This document shows positions 52,323 to 64,000 of a stretch of 64,000 bases of DNA, in pieces; within the stretch, counting starts at the first letter, position 1, and each line of letters begins with the position of its first letter. This DNA comes from Diphasiastrum complanatum (lineage: Eukaryota > Streptophyta > Lycopodiopsida > Lycopodiales > Lycopodiaceae), in NCBI GenBank assembly GCA_029204225.1, contig CM055097.1, positions 36,818,976 to 36,882,975 on the forward strand. The letters are read 5' to 3'. A model generated the notes under the pieces. It saw only the letters and a list, made by a program, of their open reading frames with translations, had not been told where the DNA came from and did no database searches. The position numbers were made by a program, and so were the translations under genes.

Positions 52323-55300
52323 TCATTGTAGCACAGAATGGCATATCTCAATGTGCTTAGATCTTGCATGGAAGATTGGATTAGATGCAAGGTGTTGGGC
52401 TGATATATTGTCATTGTAGATGATTGGTGCCTCCTCTGAATCCATGATCTTTAGCTCCACCAATAATCTCTTGATCCAAAGTACCTCCTTTGTAGTGGTT
52501 GTCAAAGCTTTGTACTCGGCCTCGGTTGAAGATAGAGATATAGTTTCTTGCTTTTTTGAAAGCCATGAAACCACACCTTCTCCTATGAAAGTTGAATAGG
52601 CACTTGTTGATTTCCTATCCCTCTTGTCTCCTGCAAAATCTGAATCACTAAATGCATGAAGGTTAATCACATCTCCTCTATATAGAATCCCAAAATCCAA
52701 TGTACCCGAGATGTATCTTAGAATCCTCTTAGCCTTTTTCCAATGGATATTCAATGGCTTTTGCATGGATTGGCTCAACCTACATACACTAAAGCTAAGA
52801 TCTGGTCTAGTTATAGTGATCCACATTAAGGAACCTATAAGTTGCCTAAACAAAGTGATGTCCATGAAGGATCTTTCATCATCTTCATTTGGCACTTTTA
52901 CATCTTGCTCCATTGGTGTGTCAACACTTTTGCATACTTCCATCTTAAACTTCTTCAAAAGACTTTGAGCATAGTTTACTTGACTTATAAAGATAAAATC
53001 AGACCCTCTAAGTACTTCTATGCCTAAAATGAAGTGAAGACACCCTAGATCTACCATCTTGAACTCTAAGGATAGATCTATCTTGATTTTTTCAATACCA
53101 TCAACACTATTTCCACTAATGATGATGTCATCTACATAAATGAGTAAAAGTACAATACCAACATCATCAAACTTAATGTAAAGAGTGGGATCATATTCAC
53201 TTTGAACAAAAGAAAGTGAAATAAGATAGCAATGTAGTCTTGAATTCCAAGATCTCGAGGCTTGCTTCAAGCCATAGATGCTTCTTTGGAGATGGCATAC
53301 TTTGTTCTCCATTCCATGCTTGATGAACCCTTGTGGCTGCTCCATATAGATATCCTCTTCCAAAAAACCATTCAAGAAAGCATTAGAGACATCCATTTGA
53401 CATAGAATCCATCCAAAATGTGATGCAAGTGCAATGATTAGTCTTATTGTGACCATCTTGGCCACGGGTGCAAAAGTTTCCTCATAGTCTATCCCTCTCT
53501 CTTGAGCATAACCTTTTGCAACTAATCTTGCTTTATGTTTGTTAACACTCCCATTTGCATTCAACTTAAGCTTGAAGACCCACTTGCATCCTATTACATT
53601 CCTTTGAGGTCTCTCAACAAGCAACCAAGTTTCATTCTCAATCAAGGCATCATACTCATCCAACATAGCTTTATACCATTCTTTGGAGTTCAATGCATCT
53701 TCAACATTAGACGGTTCTTCAAAACTAGATAAAGCATAAGAAGTGGATGAGATACCCTCAACTTGCTGTCCTTTGCCTTGATATGTGAGCCTTGATGGCT
53801 CCACTTTTGCCCTTGAAGATCTCCTTGGTGTGATAGGTGGGTTTGGTGCTTGCTCCTCCATGAGCTCCTCCTCAAAACCAAGATCTTGCTCCTCGGCCAT
53901 CTTCTTCTTGATTGTTGGAGCACTTGAGCCTTCTTCAAGCATATGCATATGATGTTCATCAAAGATGACATCCCTTGAAACAACAAATTTGTTCAAGGAT
54001 GGGAGATAGAGTTTGTAGCCCTTGCTTGAGCTTGCATATCCGAGCATGATCCCTCTTGTGGAAGATGGATCCTCCTTGGTTCTTGTTTCCAATGGCACAT
54101 GCACATAACATATACACCCAAAAACTTTCAAGTGATTAAGATTGGGTTTCTTTCCATACAACATCTCATAAGGAGTTTTGCCTTCAATTGCTTTGCAAGA
54201 CACCCTATTCATCAAGTAGTTTGCACATACAAGAGACTCACCCCAAAAGGATTTGGGCAAACAAGCATCTAATCTTAAAGCCTTAGAACATTCACATAAT
54301 GTTCTATTCCTTCTTTCAGCAACTCCATTTTGTTGAGGAGTGTAAGGACAAGAAGTCTCTTTCTTGATCCCTTCCTCCTCACAAAAGGCCTTGAACTCAT
54401 TGGAGATGAATTCTCCACCATTGTCACTTCTAAGAATCTTGATGCTATGATTATGATGCTTTTCCACAAACAACTTGAACTTTACAAAAGTATCAAATAC
54501 TTGAGACTTGAAGGAAAGTAAGAACACCCAACAATATCTTGAGTAGTCATCAATGAAGGTTAAAAACATGGATGAACCTCCATTAGATTTGGTGCTAGCA
54601 ATGTGCACATCCGAGTGTATGAGTTCAAGAGGATGAGATGACTTTGTGATGGAGTTAGGAAACACCTTCTTATGTGCCTTGGATAAGGCACAAGCTTCAC
54701 AAACCTTGTCTTCCTTCCCAATAGACCTTGGTAGGCCTAAAGCATACTCCTCCTTGATCATAGCCTCCATGGAACCCGAGTTGACATGTCCAAGTCTTTT
54801 GTGCCATAAAGTAAAGGTAGATATCTTGCTCTTCTCGGCCAACATGACAACATTAGTATCCACAAATGCATCCAGCTTATAAAGTTTGCCAAGTCTAGTG
54901 CCCTTAGCCACTATCTTACCCTTCTTCTTGATGAAACATTCATTTGAAGCAAAGTCAACATTGAAACCATTGTCTACCATTTGGCCAACACTTAGTAGAT
55001 TCTTTGTTATTGTAGAAATGTACAAAACACCTTCTATGTTGATCTTTTTGGAAGATCCTAAGCAAAGGGGAATGCTACTAACTCCTTCAATCTTACAAGC
55101 TTCATCATTTGCTGTATAGATAGACTTTATAGGTCCATCATAAGATAAGAGAGAAGAGAAAAACTCCCTTTTACTAGTCATGTGTGAACTAGCACCCGAG
55201 TCAATCCACCAAGGATCTTCTCCTTTGAAGCTTGTTGAAGAAAATATGGACATCATGAGAGAGTCCTCATGTGAACTCTCCTCCTCCTCCTCTTTGCTCA

Positions 55301-56141
55301 TGTTGGCTTGGCTTTGATCTTGCTTCCTCTTGAAGCATTCCGAGGCATAATGCCCCATCTTGCTACAATAGTAGCACTTCACCTTTGATTTGTCCTTCTT
55401 GACTTTGGTGGTTGATGGAGATGCCTTTGGGGGTCCTTCTTGATCCTCAAGCTTTGTAGACTTCTTGAATGTTGATCCTTTGCCTTTGGACTTGCCTTTG
55501 CCTTTGGTGAAGAGAGCTTGGTCATCTCCACCTTGGATGGAAAGCCTATCCATCCTCTCTTGCATTTGGCTCCTTCTTGATTCCTCGGCCATGAGTGTGC
55601 CTTGGAGTTCTTCAAGTATGGGTAGCTTACCCATAATTGCATATCCCTGAACCAAATTGTCAAATTCAAAGCTTAGTCCATTCAATATGAGTTGAACAAG
55701 CTCTTCATCCTTGATAGGGTCACCTACAAAGGCTAGCTCTTTGTTCAATTCCTTTACTCTTAGGACAAAAGTATGTGCACTCTCTCCTTTCTTTTGATAG
55801 CTTCTATAGATTTGATTCTTCAAAGCTAAAATTCTAGTTTGGTTCTTGGATTCATAGACCTTTTGCAAAGTCTCCCAAGCATCTTGAGCTGAAGTGCAAT
55901 CTCCTACCTCTCTTAAGAGTTCATTTGCAACATTCATTTTTATGCAATGTAGTGCAACATTGCACCTCTTGATGTATTTGGCTTTTTCTTGAGGATGAAT
56001 AGGTTCACCCTCCTTACCATTTACAATTTCCATCAGATCTTGCATGATCATGATAGATTCCATTCTAACTTTCCATATGGAATAGTTAGTTTTGTTGAGC
56101 CTTTCATTAGTATCCAAAAGATATGCATTTATAGATGCCAT
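52323..56141 (-). CDS. Copia gag-pol polyprotein, 1,272 residues
   Basis: Uninterrupted frame. Gag helices occupy about residues 10-200 and the zinc knuckle CYYCSKMGHYASEC is at 256-269. Protease has the active-site DSG at 314-316. The integrase zinc region has H447, H452, C481 and C484, and the integrase core has D511, D573 (LRSDNGGEF) and E609 (NGVAERRNRT). Reverse transcriptase covers about 830-1080 with D917 (MDVSNAFLNG) and YVDDI at 1002-1006. RNase H has D1166 (FSDSDFAGD), E1207 (SSTEAEY) and D1244 (YNDN). Gene order PR-INT-RT-RH is diagnostic for Copia. The frame stops just after SKHIEI (TGA at 52325-52323), but the usual C-terminal tail is still readable downstream in another frame (IALEHVPSNECVADLLTKPL, about 52265-52205). 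So a small insertion or frameshift has removed some 40-60 residues. All visible catalytic residues are intact. Confidence 0.96.
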   Translation of the reverse strand: MASINAYLLDTNERLNKTNYSIWKVRMESIMIMQDLMEIVNGKEGEPIHPQEKAKYIKRCNVALHCIKMNVANELLREVGDCTSAQDAWETLQKVYESKNQTRILALKNQIYRSYQKKGESAHTFVLRVKELNKELAFVGDPIKDEELVQLILNGLSFEFDNLVQGYAIMGKLPILEELQGTLMAEESRRSQMQERMDRLSIQGGDDQALFTKGKGKSKGKGSTFKKSTKLEDQEGPPKASPSTTKVKKDKSKVKCYYCSKMGHYASECFKRKQDQSQANMSKEEEEESSHEDSLMMSIFSSTSFKGEDPWWIDSGASSHMTSKREFFSSLLSYDGPIKSIYTANDEACKIEGVSSIPLCLGSSKKINIEGVLYISTITKNLLSVGQMVDNGFNVDFASNECFIKKKGKIVAKGTRLGKLYKLDAFVDTNVVMLAEKSKISTFTLWHKRLGHVNSGSMEAMIKEEYALGLPRSIGKEDKVCEACALSKAHKKVFPNSITKSSHPLELIHSDVHIASTKSNGGSSMFLTFIDDYSRYCWVFLLSFKSQVFDTFVKFKLFVEKHHNHSIKILRSDNGGEFISNEFKAFCEEEGIKKETSCPYTPQQNGVAERRNRTLCECSKALRLDACLPKSFWGESLVCANYLMNRVSCKAIEGKTPYEMLYGKKPNLNHLKVFGCICYVHVPLETRTKEDPSSTRGIMLGYASSSKGYKLYLPSLNKFVVSRDVIFDEHHMHMLEEGSSAPTIKKKMAEEQDLGFEEELMEEQAPNPPITPRRSSRAKVEPSRLTYQGKGQQVEGISSTSYALSSFEEPSNVEDALNSKEWYKAMLDEYDALIENETWLLVERPQRNVIGCKWVFKLKLNANGSVNKHKARLVAKGYAQERGIDYEETFAPVAKMVTIRLIIALASHFGWILCQMDVSNAFLNGFLEEDIYMEQPQGFIKHGMENKVCHLQRSIYGLKQASRSWNSRLHCYLISLSFVQSEYDPTLYIKFDDVGIVLLLIYVDDIIISGNSVDGIEKIKIDLSLEFKMVDLGCLHFILGIEVLRGSDFIFISQVNYAQSLLKKFKMEVCKSVDTPMEQDVKVPNEDDERSFMDITLFRQLIGSLMWITITRPDLSFSVCRLSQSMQKPLNIHWKKAKRILRYISGTLDFGILYRGDVINLHAFSDSDFAGDKRDRKSTSAYSTFIGEGVVSWLSKKQETISLSSTEAEYKALTTTTKEVLWIKRLLVELKIMDSEEAPIIYNDNISAQHLASNPIFHARSKHIEICHSVLQ

Positions 56142-56939
56142 CTAGTCTCCTAATCAAGGACTTGACACAAATGAAGGTTACTTCTATTGATTTGATTGAA
56201 GGTCTACCTTGTCCCACTTCTTAGGGACCTGAAAAGATCAGTAATAGACTTCCTATAAAGATCTAAGAATGAACTCTAACAAAATCAAATCATAGAATAC
56301 TAGAAACAATGCACTTGCTTGATTGAAGTAGACAATACTAGTAGAATTGCCCCTCTTTCTATAAAGAACATTAAAGCTTCCAAATGATCTGATCAAGAGT
56401 GAATTTCAGCAACCTAATATACTTCCAAAATCACCTGTAAAATATCTAAATGGAACTTAATGAGGATGCAACACAATCTACTATCCAATCACAAGCAAAA
56501 AATGATCAAAATTGATGAAAAATTGATCTAATTTGGTGCATAAGTCAAGCAATGGTTGGACTGAACCTAAATCACTTTAGGAGGTGTCTACTACACCTTA
56601 GAACAGCCTTGAAGAGTCCCCAAAACTCTGATCTTCCCTCTCCTTGAATGCTAGAAAGCCTCCTCTATGAAATCACCTCCAAAACTTGCTTAGAAATCAA
56701 TGCTTAGAGCAAGCAAAACTTGCTATCTTGGTAATGTGAATTGAATTCAACTTTGCCTCTGGTTTTAGACACCTAAAAACCTGCAAATGAAGTCACACAA
56801 CACCAATCTCCAATGCATTTGACTCACTTTGAGTTCTAGAATCAATACTAGATGCTAAGATCCAATCTACACAAGATTTAGATCAAAAATTGTGATCAAA
56901 TTGAATGAAAACCAAGGATTTAGCTCATTTCAGCCTTTA
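56142..56939 (-). other. Untranslated leader of the young Copia element
   Basis: About 800 bases between the 5' LTR/primer site and the gag start, stop-rich in all frames, as is usual for Copia leaders carrying packaging signals. Confidence 0.7.
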
Positions 56940-56952
56940 GGCTCTGATACCA
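56940..56952 (-). promoter_or_regulatory. Primer-binding site (initiator tRNA-Met type)
   Basis: GGCTCTGATACCA on the plus strand reads TGGTATCAGAGCC on the minus strand, directly next to the 5' LTR. The same site type occurs at 49611 and 62043 in older elements. Confidence 0.9.
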
Positions 56953-57634
56953 TGTAAAAATTACAGCAAATAAGGATCCTAAAACACTTGAAATGATGAG
57001 GGAAACAATAGATTATGATTTCATAAGATTAGCACAAGTTGAACCATCGAAATCCATCAAAAATCTATGCTTGAACCTCACTAAATGGCCCAAATCCTTG
57101 AAGAAGGCTTCACACGTGTGAAAGTACGGCCTCCCACAGTCTGAGTACTGTACACCAGACCTACATTCAATCCTATAATCATTAGTAATCACAAGTACTC
57201 AAACAATTATGAACATAGAGAGCAATTGCACCATTATGAGAGAAAAAACATGAAATTGCTTGATTGATTTTGGTGAGATATCATCACCTATATATACATG
57301 ATCCATCACGATTTTGGGCAGGTATGAGTAGCCCTAAACCTATCCCTAATGCTAATTTTGGTGGATCTTTCATCCCTACCAAGTTAGGGTTGGAATCTTG
57401 GAGATCCCTCAACAATGCAAAAATTACCAAAAATAGCTCCTATTTTTTCTCCCTTGTATCTAAGCATAATTTGGACTCATTCCAAAGGTTCTAACACTTA
57501 GGTCTACTTGAGAACATCCTTATGAATGGAATCCTATGCTATTTGGCACGTGTGACAAGCCACATCATGACCATCTAACTATTTACAAGTCATATGACCA
57601 AAACTAGTCAAGCTAGAATTGTGAATTTTTAACA
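56953..57634 (-). repeat. 5' LTR of the young Copia element
   Basis: 682 bases and carrying the element promoter. A CCTATATATACATG TATA-like tract at about 57289 reads the same way on both strands. Confidence 0.95.
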
Positions 57635-57639
57635 AGAGT

Positions 57640-58840
57640 GAGCGCTGCCCGAGCAGCGTGAGCGACCCAGGAACACTATTATTTTAAGTATAATAGATGG
57701 GGTAAATCTTGAATGAAATCATGTTCTACAAGATGGTGAGGTCGTATGGCCAAGCAACACTTATGCCACTATTAATTAATAGAAAAGTTAGTGAAAAATC
57801 TCATTTTCCTAACTAAAGAATGATCTGTGTTGGTAATACTTGTGATCTAGATCAAATCTTACATAAGTTTTTATGTATAGGGGAAGTCCTCAGAACGGGG
57901 GCCTTCCCTGGCATAAAGTGTTATATAAAAATTTCTCTCTGTTTACCATTGTCTCCATTGTTCATTTTAACAAAGTGCCCCATTTTAGAATGGTTGATTT
58001 ACTTTTGGAGGAGCTTTGTGAAGACAAATGATCTGCCTAGTTACTTTGTGTAAAATACAAGGCTTTCTAGAAGCAGCAGTGTGCATTGTGGTCTTGTAGT
58101 CATTTTGCATATTCATTTATGTTAGCATTGAAGATTTCCTTACTATAGCATGTATTGGATTTTTACAACAGGTTATAAAATGTTACGTTAAGAGACAAGT
58201 TTTTACAACAAGTGAAAATATTATCAAATTACTATTGTTTTGATGTATTTACCTCTACGGTAAAGCTGTTTGTCAAGAGGGACCTTACAAATATGTAAGG
58301 TTCCTTTGATAATTTGGTTTATGTGTGTAAGGCCCTGCTATATAGAGCTATTCAAAATACACTGAAAATTTTTATAATATTTTATGAAAATATCATTGTG
58401 TAGCTCGTGTTATGGACTCAAAGGTTTTTGTAAAACTTAAGATAGAAAATCTTTTGCGAAAGGATTATCAACCCATCAATTACTAAGGTGGCAAAATTTG
58501 CATGTAATAGCAAATTATACTGATATGGTTTAAGAAAAGTGACTTCAAGAGGAAGTGAGGGGAGAGCCATGTTTCGATCAACTTGTTGCAATGTGCCTAA
58601 ATTCTTTTTTGATTATGTACTAGGTTATGGCCATTTGGAAGGCCATTAGCCATATGTAATTACATTTGGCAAGAAATCTTGGGCAGCTTTCTCAAATGTT
58701 TTTTTCTAAAATGAGCAGGAATTTATGGGACCTATATTATGCAATATAATATGGGCCCGCAAAAGGCCTAAAATTTCAACCAAAGGCAATTACAGACTAT
58801 ATAATGGTTGTTTGGAGGCCCATTATAAAAATATAATGAC
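57640..58840. other. No recognised gene
   Basis: After the rest of the GC-rich island the sequence is AT-rich. The frame 57820-58053 (+) shows no motif. Confidence 0.4.
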
Positions 58841-58844
58841 AAGT

Positions 58845-59898
<1,054 letters not shown>

Positions 59899-59907
59899 CC
59901 CCCACTT

Positions 59908-60979
59908 AATGTGGATGTAGAAATGCTTGGATTCTCAAATTTAATAAAAAAAAATTGGGTCGATTCTTCTTCGTGGTCAAGGTCAATTCTATACTTGCAG
60001 TGTTCTCCAACCAGATCTGCATTTGTTCATATTGATATTTCTTTTGTTCTACAAAATGTATGTCTTCATAGCAAAAACAAGAATATGAATAAGCATAATG
60101 TACCGGGAGGTCCTCTTGGCTACTTGCAATATGGGTTGCACATAGGTTGGGTAGTTGAAATCGATCTAGGGTCTAACAATAAATTAAGTGTTGAGCACTT
60201 CCTAGCATATGATTATTCCAGTGCATGTACTGAATATTCTTGCTGAGATGGATAATTGAGTCTATCTAAGTTTTAAAATAAAAACTAGAATAGACAGGAA
60301 AAAAAAATTCTAAGTCTATCTTCACTAATCTGAATGTAGACTAGCCCTTAAAAAGGCTTACAATATGTTTTAACATTATCAAGTTGTTCAAATACAAGAT
60401 ATTGTTTACAAAATAATTTTCATCTCCTACTGGTTGTAGAATCTAAAGGAACTTTTCATTTGGAGGAAACTCAAAATCATTCATGGAATGATTTTTAGAC
60501 TCCATGGTGAGCTTGCAAATTTTTTATCCTTGACTAGAAATGGCAGCTTGATCTTCAACTGAGTCTAGATCTACTTCTTCATGAACACTTGGACCTGCAG
60601 TGAAATCTTTAACTTGATATGTGATTTCCAAAAACAAACATATAAGACTAAATATTCACCGATCCTTAATGGAAGCTCCCCCATAATGCAAATTGCTCTT
60701 CTTATAGAAGATTGTATTGGACTTGCATTCATTAAATCTACATGAAGCAAATTAAGAAGTCCTCTAGACTTTGAAATACAAGGTCAACTGGGAGTTCTAG
60801 TATGCTTAATCAAACTGCAACTCTTATGTAAATCACAGAGACTTCAATCTAGACTTTTTGCAAGACACTTGGGCTTGCAGTTTGAATTGCCTATATTATG
60901 ATTCTCATTCACTAAGGTCGATGCAAAAAAATGTTTAGCAGAGAAATGACTCAACTTATACAAATGTCCTTTTCTAATT
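59908..60979. other. Non-coding interior of the deleted Copia element
   Basis: Between the purine tract of the 3' LTR and the protease remnant. No integrase or RT motif is seen in either strand. The plus-strand open frame 59854-60246 is not recognised. Confidence 0.5.
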
Positions 60980-62054
60980 CCCTTAGCAAGTGTCTTTCCA
61001 TAAACATCTGAAAAATAATACATTTAGTATAGAAGTGACCCTTTGATCTAAAGCAATAATTTGACTTTTGGAAAACAGATTCTTGGTTAACCATGGCACA
61101 TAAAGTACGTTGGCTATAGTTCTAGAGGTACGACCATCACATTTCAACTTGGCAATGCCTTCACCACTTACGTGAGGGACGCTACTATCTCCTAATTGCA
61201 CTATTCTTTTCTTACTATCTACAGAAAAATCAATGAACCAATCATACAAGACGTGTCGAGTGACACCCAAGTCTAGGTACCAATAGTCAAAATCAAAATA
61301 TTCTCCATCTTTAGCCATTAATGTACATTCTTCAACTTCAAGCTCTTCAACTTTCTTTGCATTAGCAACTGCATTGGCGTGAGCTTCTTTCTCTTCAAGG
61401 TTCTACAATCTTGGATCATGTGTCCCTTCTTCTTGCAGTAGTAAAAAATAAGGTCAGATTTGGACTGTGGCGCGAGAACCTTGCTGAATTACTATCTTGG
61501 ATTTGTTGGACATGTATTGGTTCCTAGTTGTTAGTTCTAGTGTGTCATTTGAGGGTCGATGCTCCACGTCAGCATTGTCATATCAGTCTAATGAGATATC
61601 TCAAGCTTCTTTCAAAGTGCTGGCAAAACTAATGTGGGAGATCATTGAATCTCCCAAACTTAGTGCTATGATTGCTATAGCCTTACCATCTCTTTGCTTC
61701 CACAAGGATATGGGAGCAAGATCAATCAAAGACTTGGCCAAGCTCAGTACCATCTACAACATCCACAAATTTTTAGCCAACAAAATCATCCTCACTTTGA
61801 AACTCCACATATGGAAATTACTTCTATCCAATTTCTCTACAAGAGAAATGTTCTTACTTAAAATTGACATACACTCAATAGATCAATATTGAATCAAGCA
61901 ATAGCAATCTATCATAAATCAATTATACAAGTTTGATTGCTGAATCAATCTGAGGGTCGATATCAAGTCGACTAAAAACTCTGTCAAACACGAAGAGGCC
62001 TAAGATCTGACAACTCACAAAATCATAGATATTGTTAAACCCGCTCTGATGCCA
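60980..62054 (-). mobile_element. Old Copia element: gag-protease remnant
   Basis: Minus-strand reading from about 61880 shows Copia gag (KLDRSNFHMWSFKVRMIL, LSLGDSMISHI). A knuckle near 61440 reads YYCKKKGHMIQDC with its first cysteine lost. A protease region follows (61318-60983) with YLDLGVTRHV, where the catalytic DSG has become DLG, then GEGIAKLKCDG and VLYVPWLTKNLFS. Integrase, reverse transcriptase and RNase H are deleted between 60980 and the left LTR. A primer site (GCTCTGATGCCA, 62043-62054) abuts the 5' LTR. The element is non-autonomous and long dead. Confidence 0.85.
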
Positions 62055-62458
62055 TGTTGAAAATTGAAATGCAAGAAGAATTGCTCTGATACCATAAGTC
62101 TAATAGGTTAAAGCTCTGATATGATAATGACAGTTCTCTAATCAGAGAGAGACAGATTTATGCTCGAAATAGACAAGGGTCAAAATAATCCTTGGGTCGA
62201 AAATAGTTGTCAGGGTTGAAGTTATTCAGATTCGATTCGACCAATCGATCTAAGCCGAAGAGTGAAATAGTTCCAGGATCGAAATAGATTTCAATCCAAG
62301 GCCGAAATAGATTTAGACTTTCTGAATTTGATCCTTTGTAAAAATTGTCTTATTTCGACTTCAATTTCGATCATGTTCGTTTATTTGTATGTCTTCAAAA
62401 CTATAAGAAGTTTAAAAGGAAGAAAGAGAACAAATGTATAGGAAATTTCTAGATATGT
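62055..62458 (-). repeat. 5' LTR of the old Copia element (truncated)
   Basis: Starts TGTTGAAAATTG at the primer site and matches the left LTR with many substitutions. The expected TTTTCAACA end is not found. Confidence 0.65.
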
Positions 62459-64000
62459 TGTCAATCCACGGTATCTACGAGATGATAGGAGAAGCCATTA
62501 TATTGTCACCCTGGGACAAGAAACACCCATTATCATACATAGTATGTTTCACAAAAATCTTAAAAGAATTAAAGTAAATCATCTTCAAATTTTTGTCAAT
62601 GATTTCATCTATGAGGGCTATATATTTTCAAGATTCCACTTGTGCGGCCTAGTATTTGAAGTTTGAAAGTTACAACCAATGCAATTTGTAAAAAATAAGA
62701 AGGCCTTATTATTATGCCCTACATAATGGTGGTCCCCAAACTGAATTTGGACCAGTGATGCATATAAAATTATGGTATTATGAATGGGCTAGGCAAGCTC
62801 ATAGAGCCAATGTCTCCCTATGGAAGCTGAACATGTTGGAAAGGGCCAGTCTACAAAGCGTGTTGGGCCCATTCCATGATGTTGATAGCATTTGTAGTTT
62901 ACATTTTATCCTTTTTATAATATCATAGCACATTTTGATGTGATAAAATTGCAAGAGTGGTTAAAAATATCATAATGAGAGATGAGAGATTGCAAAATAG
63001 CCAGTCCATCTTGCATGTAGAATTCTTTGGGCATTTTACCACAATTATTGCTTTCACGCATGCATTATTTTTGGGCATATGTTGCCACATAAGCCAGGTG
63101 GCTTTTTGGCCTAATACTCATTCTAATTCTGAGTTTTCGCTTTTTCATTATATTCATTTTCTTCATGGGGACAACATTACAATGACATTTTAGCATGGTA
63201 AAATTTCAAGAGTAGCTGAAACTATCAGAATTCGAGATAGAAATTGCACAATGGACAATAAAGGCAGAATGTTGGCTCCACCATTCTGCATGTGGAATGA
63301 CAATTTTTATTGCAATGTTGCATGTGTCATAGATGTCATCATTGTGAGGCATATTTGTCACACAAGGTGTTTCTTGGCTAACGTGTGGCTCTTTGGCAAA
63401 ATATGTCGAAATTGCCCTAAACGTGCATTGAACTCCTTACATGAGAAACACTAGCCAAGCATCACAAATTTCTTGTCTACACCTAAGGTATACCAGCGTT
63501 CGTTAATGCATAAGTAGCTCTAGCATGGATCTAGATTTAGTTAGAGCAACCCACCCTTTTGTATGCTAAAAAATTTCTGGATAAAACATCTATGCTTGAA
63601 ATGAGCTTGATTTCATGAAAGTGAGAGGAGATCATGGTCTAAGGCCCTTCTAACATGGGTGGTAGGAAGGACCAAAGACTTGGGCCTATTCTATCGTAAA
63701 ATCTGTCTCGAAGATTTTCATTCGAATTGGTGTTTTTTTCCTTGCTTTCATGTTATGGAAAAGAAAATTGCATTCATGTTGTGGGGCATGAAAATGGAGA
63801 TATCTTGTACTATTACAATGGGCACATTTGCATATACATTCAAAATGAAGGTTTTCCAATTGGAGAACCTTCCAAATGGAAGGTTGAGCATAACAAAGTT
63901 GTCAAATGTAAGGTGATTTACCCAACATGGTCCAAGGTAATCATGATACACAATCAACTTATTTGTTGTAATAGATGCAAATAAGAGAAAGAGCTTCACA
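62459..64000. other. No recognised gene; degenerate tandem repeat of about 255 bases
   Basis: Segments at about 62930-63184 and 63185-63440 share a common order of phrases (ATTTTNATGTGATAAAATTGCAAGAG, CATCTTGCATGTAGAAT, TTGGGCATATGTTGCCACA in variant forms), indicating an old tandem duplication. The overlapping open frames at 63659-63984 are not recognised. Confidence 0.4.

Larger units (their letters stand above)
51444..57634 (-). mobile_element. Complete young Ty1/Copia LTR retrotransposon
   Basis: A 6,191-bp element on the minus strand. LTRs are 51444-52124 and 56953-57634, start TGTAAAAATTAC and end TTTTTAACA. They differ at two substitutions (ACGGTTTT against ACGATTTT; AATTATC against AATTACC) and one T indel by eye, about 99.6 percent identical. 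A 5-bp target duplication AGAGT flanks the element (51439-51443, 57635-57639). The primer-binding site touches the 5' LTR and a purine tract touches the 3' LTR. One open frame encodes gag to RNase H. All structural hallmarks are present, indicating a recent insertion. Confidence 0.97.

Overview
This is a plant nuclear window, low in genes and rich in transposons. It comes from a lineage that still makes flagellated sperm. The evidence is the 3' part of an axonemal dynein heavy-chain gene (about 5.3-15.7 kb, + strand), split by many GT-AG introns. Flowering plants and conifers have lost these genes; ferns, lycophytes, bryophytes, cycads and Ginkgo keep them. Mostly short introns, very long (CT/GA)n microsatellites and mixed Copia, Gypsy and hAT debris fit a fern best, but that choice is an inference.

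Layout. 0.1-1.6 kb: three exons of the C-terminal part of a hAT-type transposase (- strand). 2.0-3.3 kb: a broken LRR receptor-like kinase (- strand). 5.3-15.7 kb: thirteen in-frame exons (933 codons) of a single-headed inner-arm type dynein heavy chain, from the end of AAA5 through AAA6 to the C-terminal cap and stop; upstream exons are not in the window. 18.0-24.6 kb: a decayed and rearranged Ty3/Gypsy element (- strand) with duplicated integrase and LTR pieces. 25.0-28.1 kb: two joined Ty1/Copia remnants (+). 28.8-30.0 kb: a decayed, probably transposon-derived gene (-) holding a 188-bp (CT)n array. 30.5-32.1 kb: a Copia 3' end with LTR (+). 34.4-36.1 kb: another Copia remnant (+), followed by a Gypsy gag knuckle fragment. 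40.4-41.8 kb: the only other apparently intact host gene, a two-exon gene for a 212-residue alanine- and lysine-rich amphipathic (LEA-like) protein. 47.7-48.6 kb: a chimera of Copia-like linker, HSP70 piece and Gypsy chromodomain. 49.4 kb: an 85-bp tRNA-like retroposed insertion with a 15-bp target duplication. 51.4-57.6 kb: a complete, very young Copia element (-) with nearly identical LTRs. 58.8-62.5 kb: an old internally deleted Copia element (-). The remainder is AT-rich sequence without recognisable genes.

How the parts relate. The dynein gene would serve sperm flagella and the LEA-like gene is a separate small gene; nothing suggests an operon or a shared pathway. The most unusual signals concern splicing. 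A (CT)41 array begins at the GT of a dynein splice donor, and complementary (GA)n arrays lie just before the acceptor of the same 3.6-kb intron. The intron of the LEA-like gene is made of degenerate repeats that each resemble a 3' splice site.
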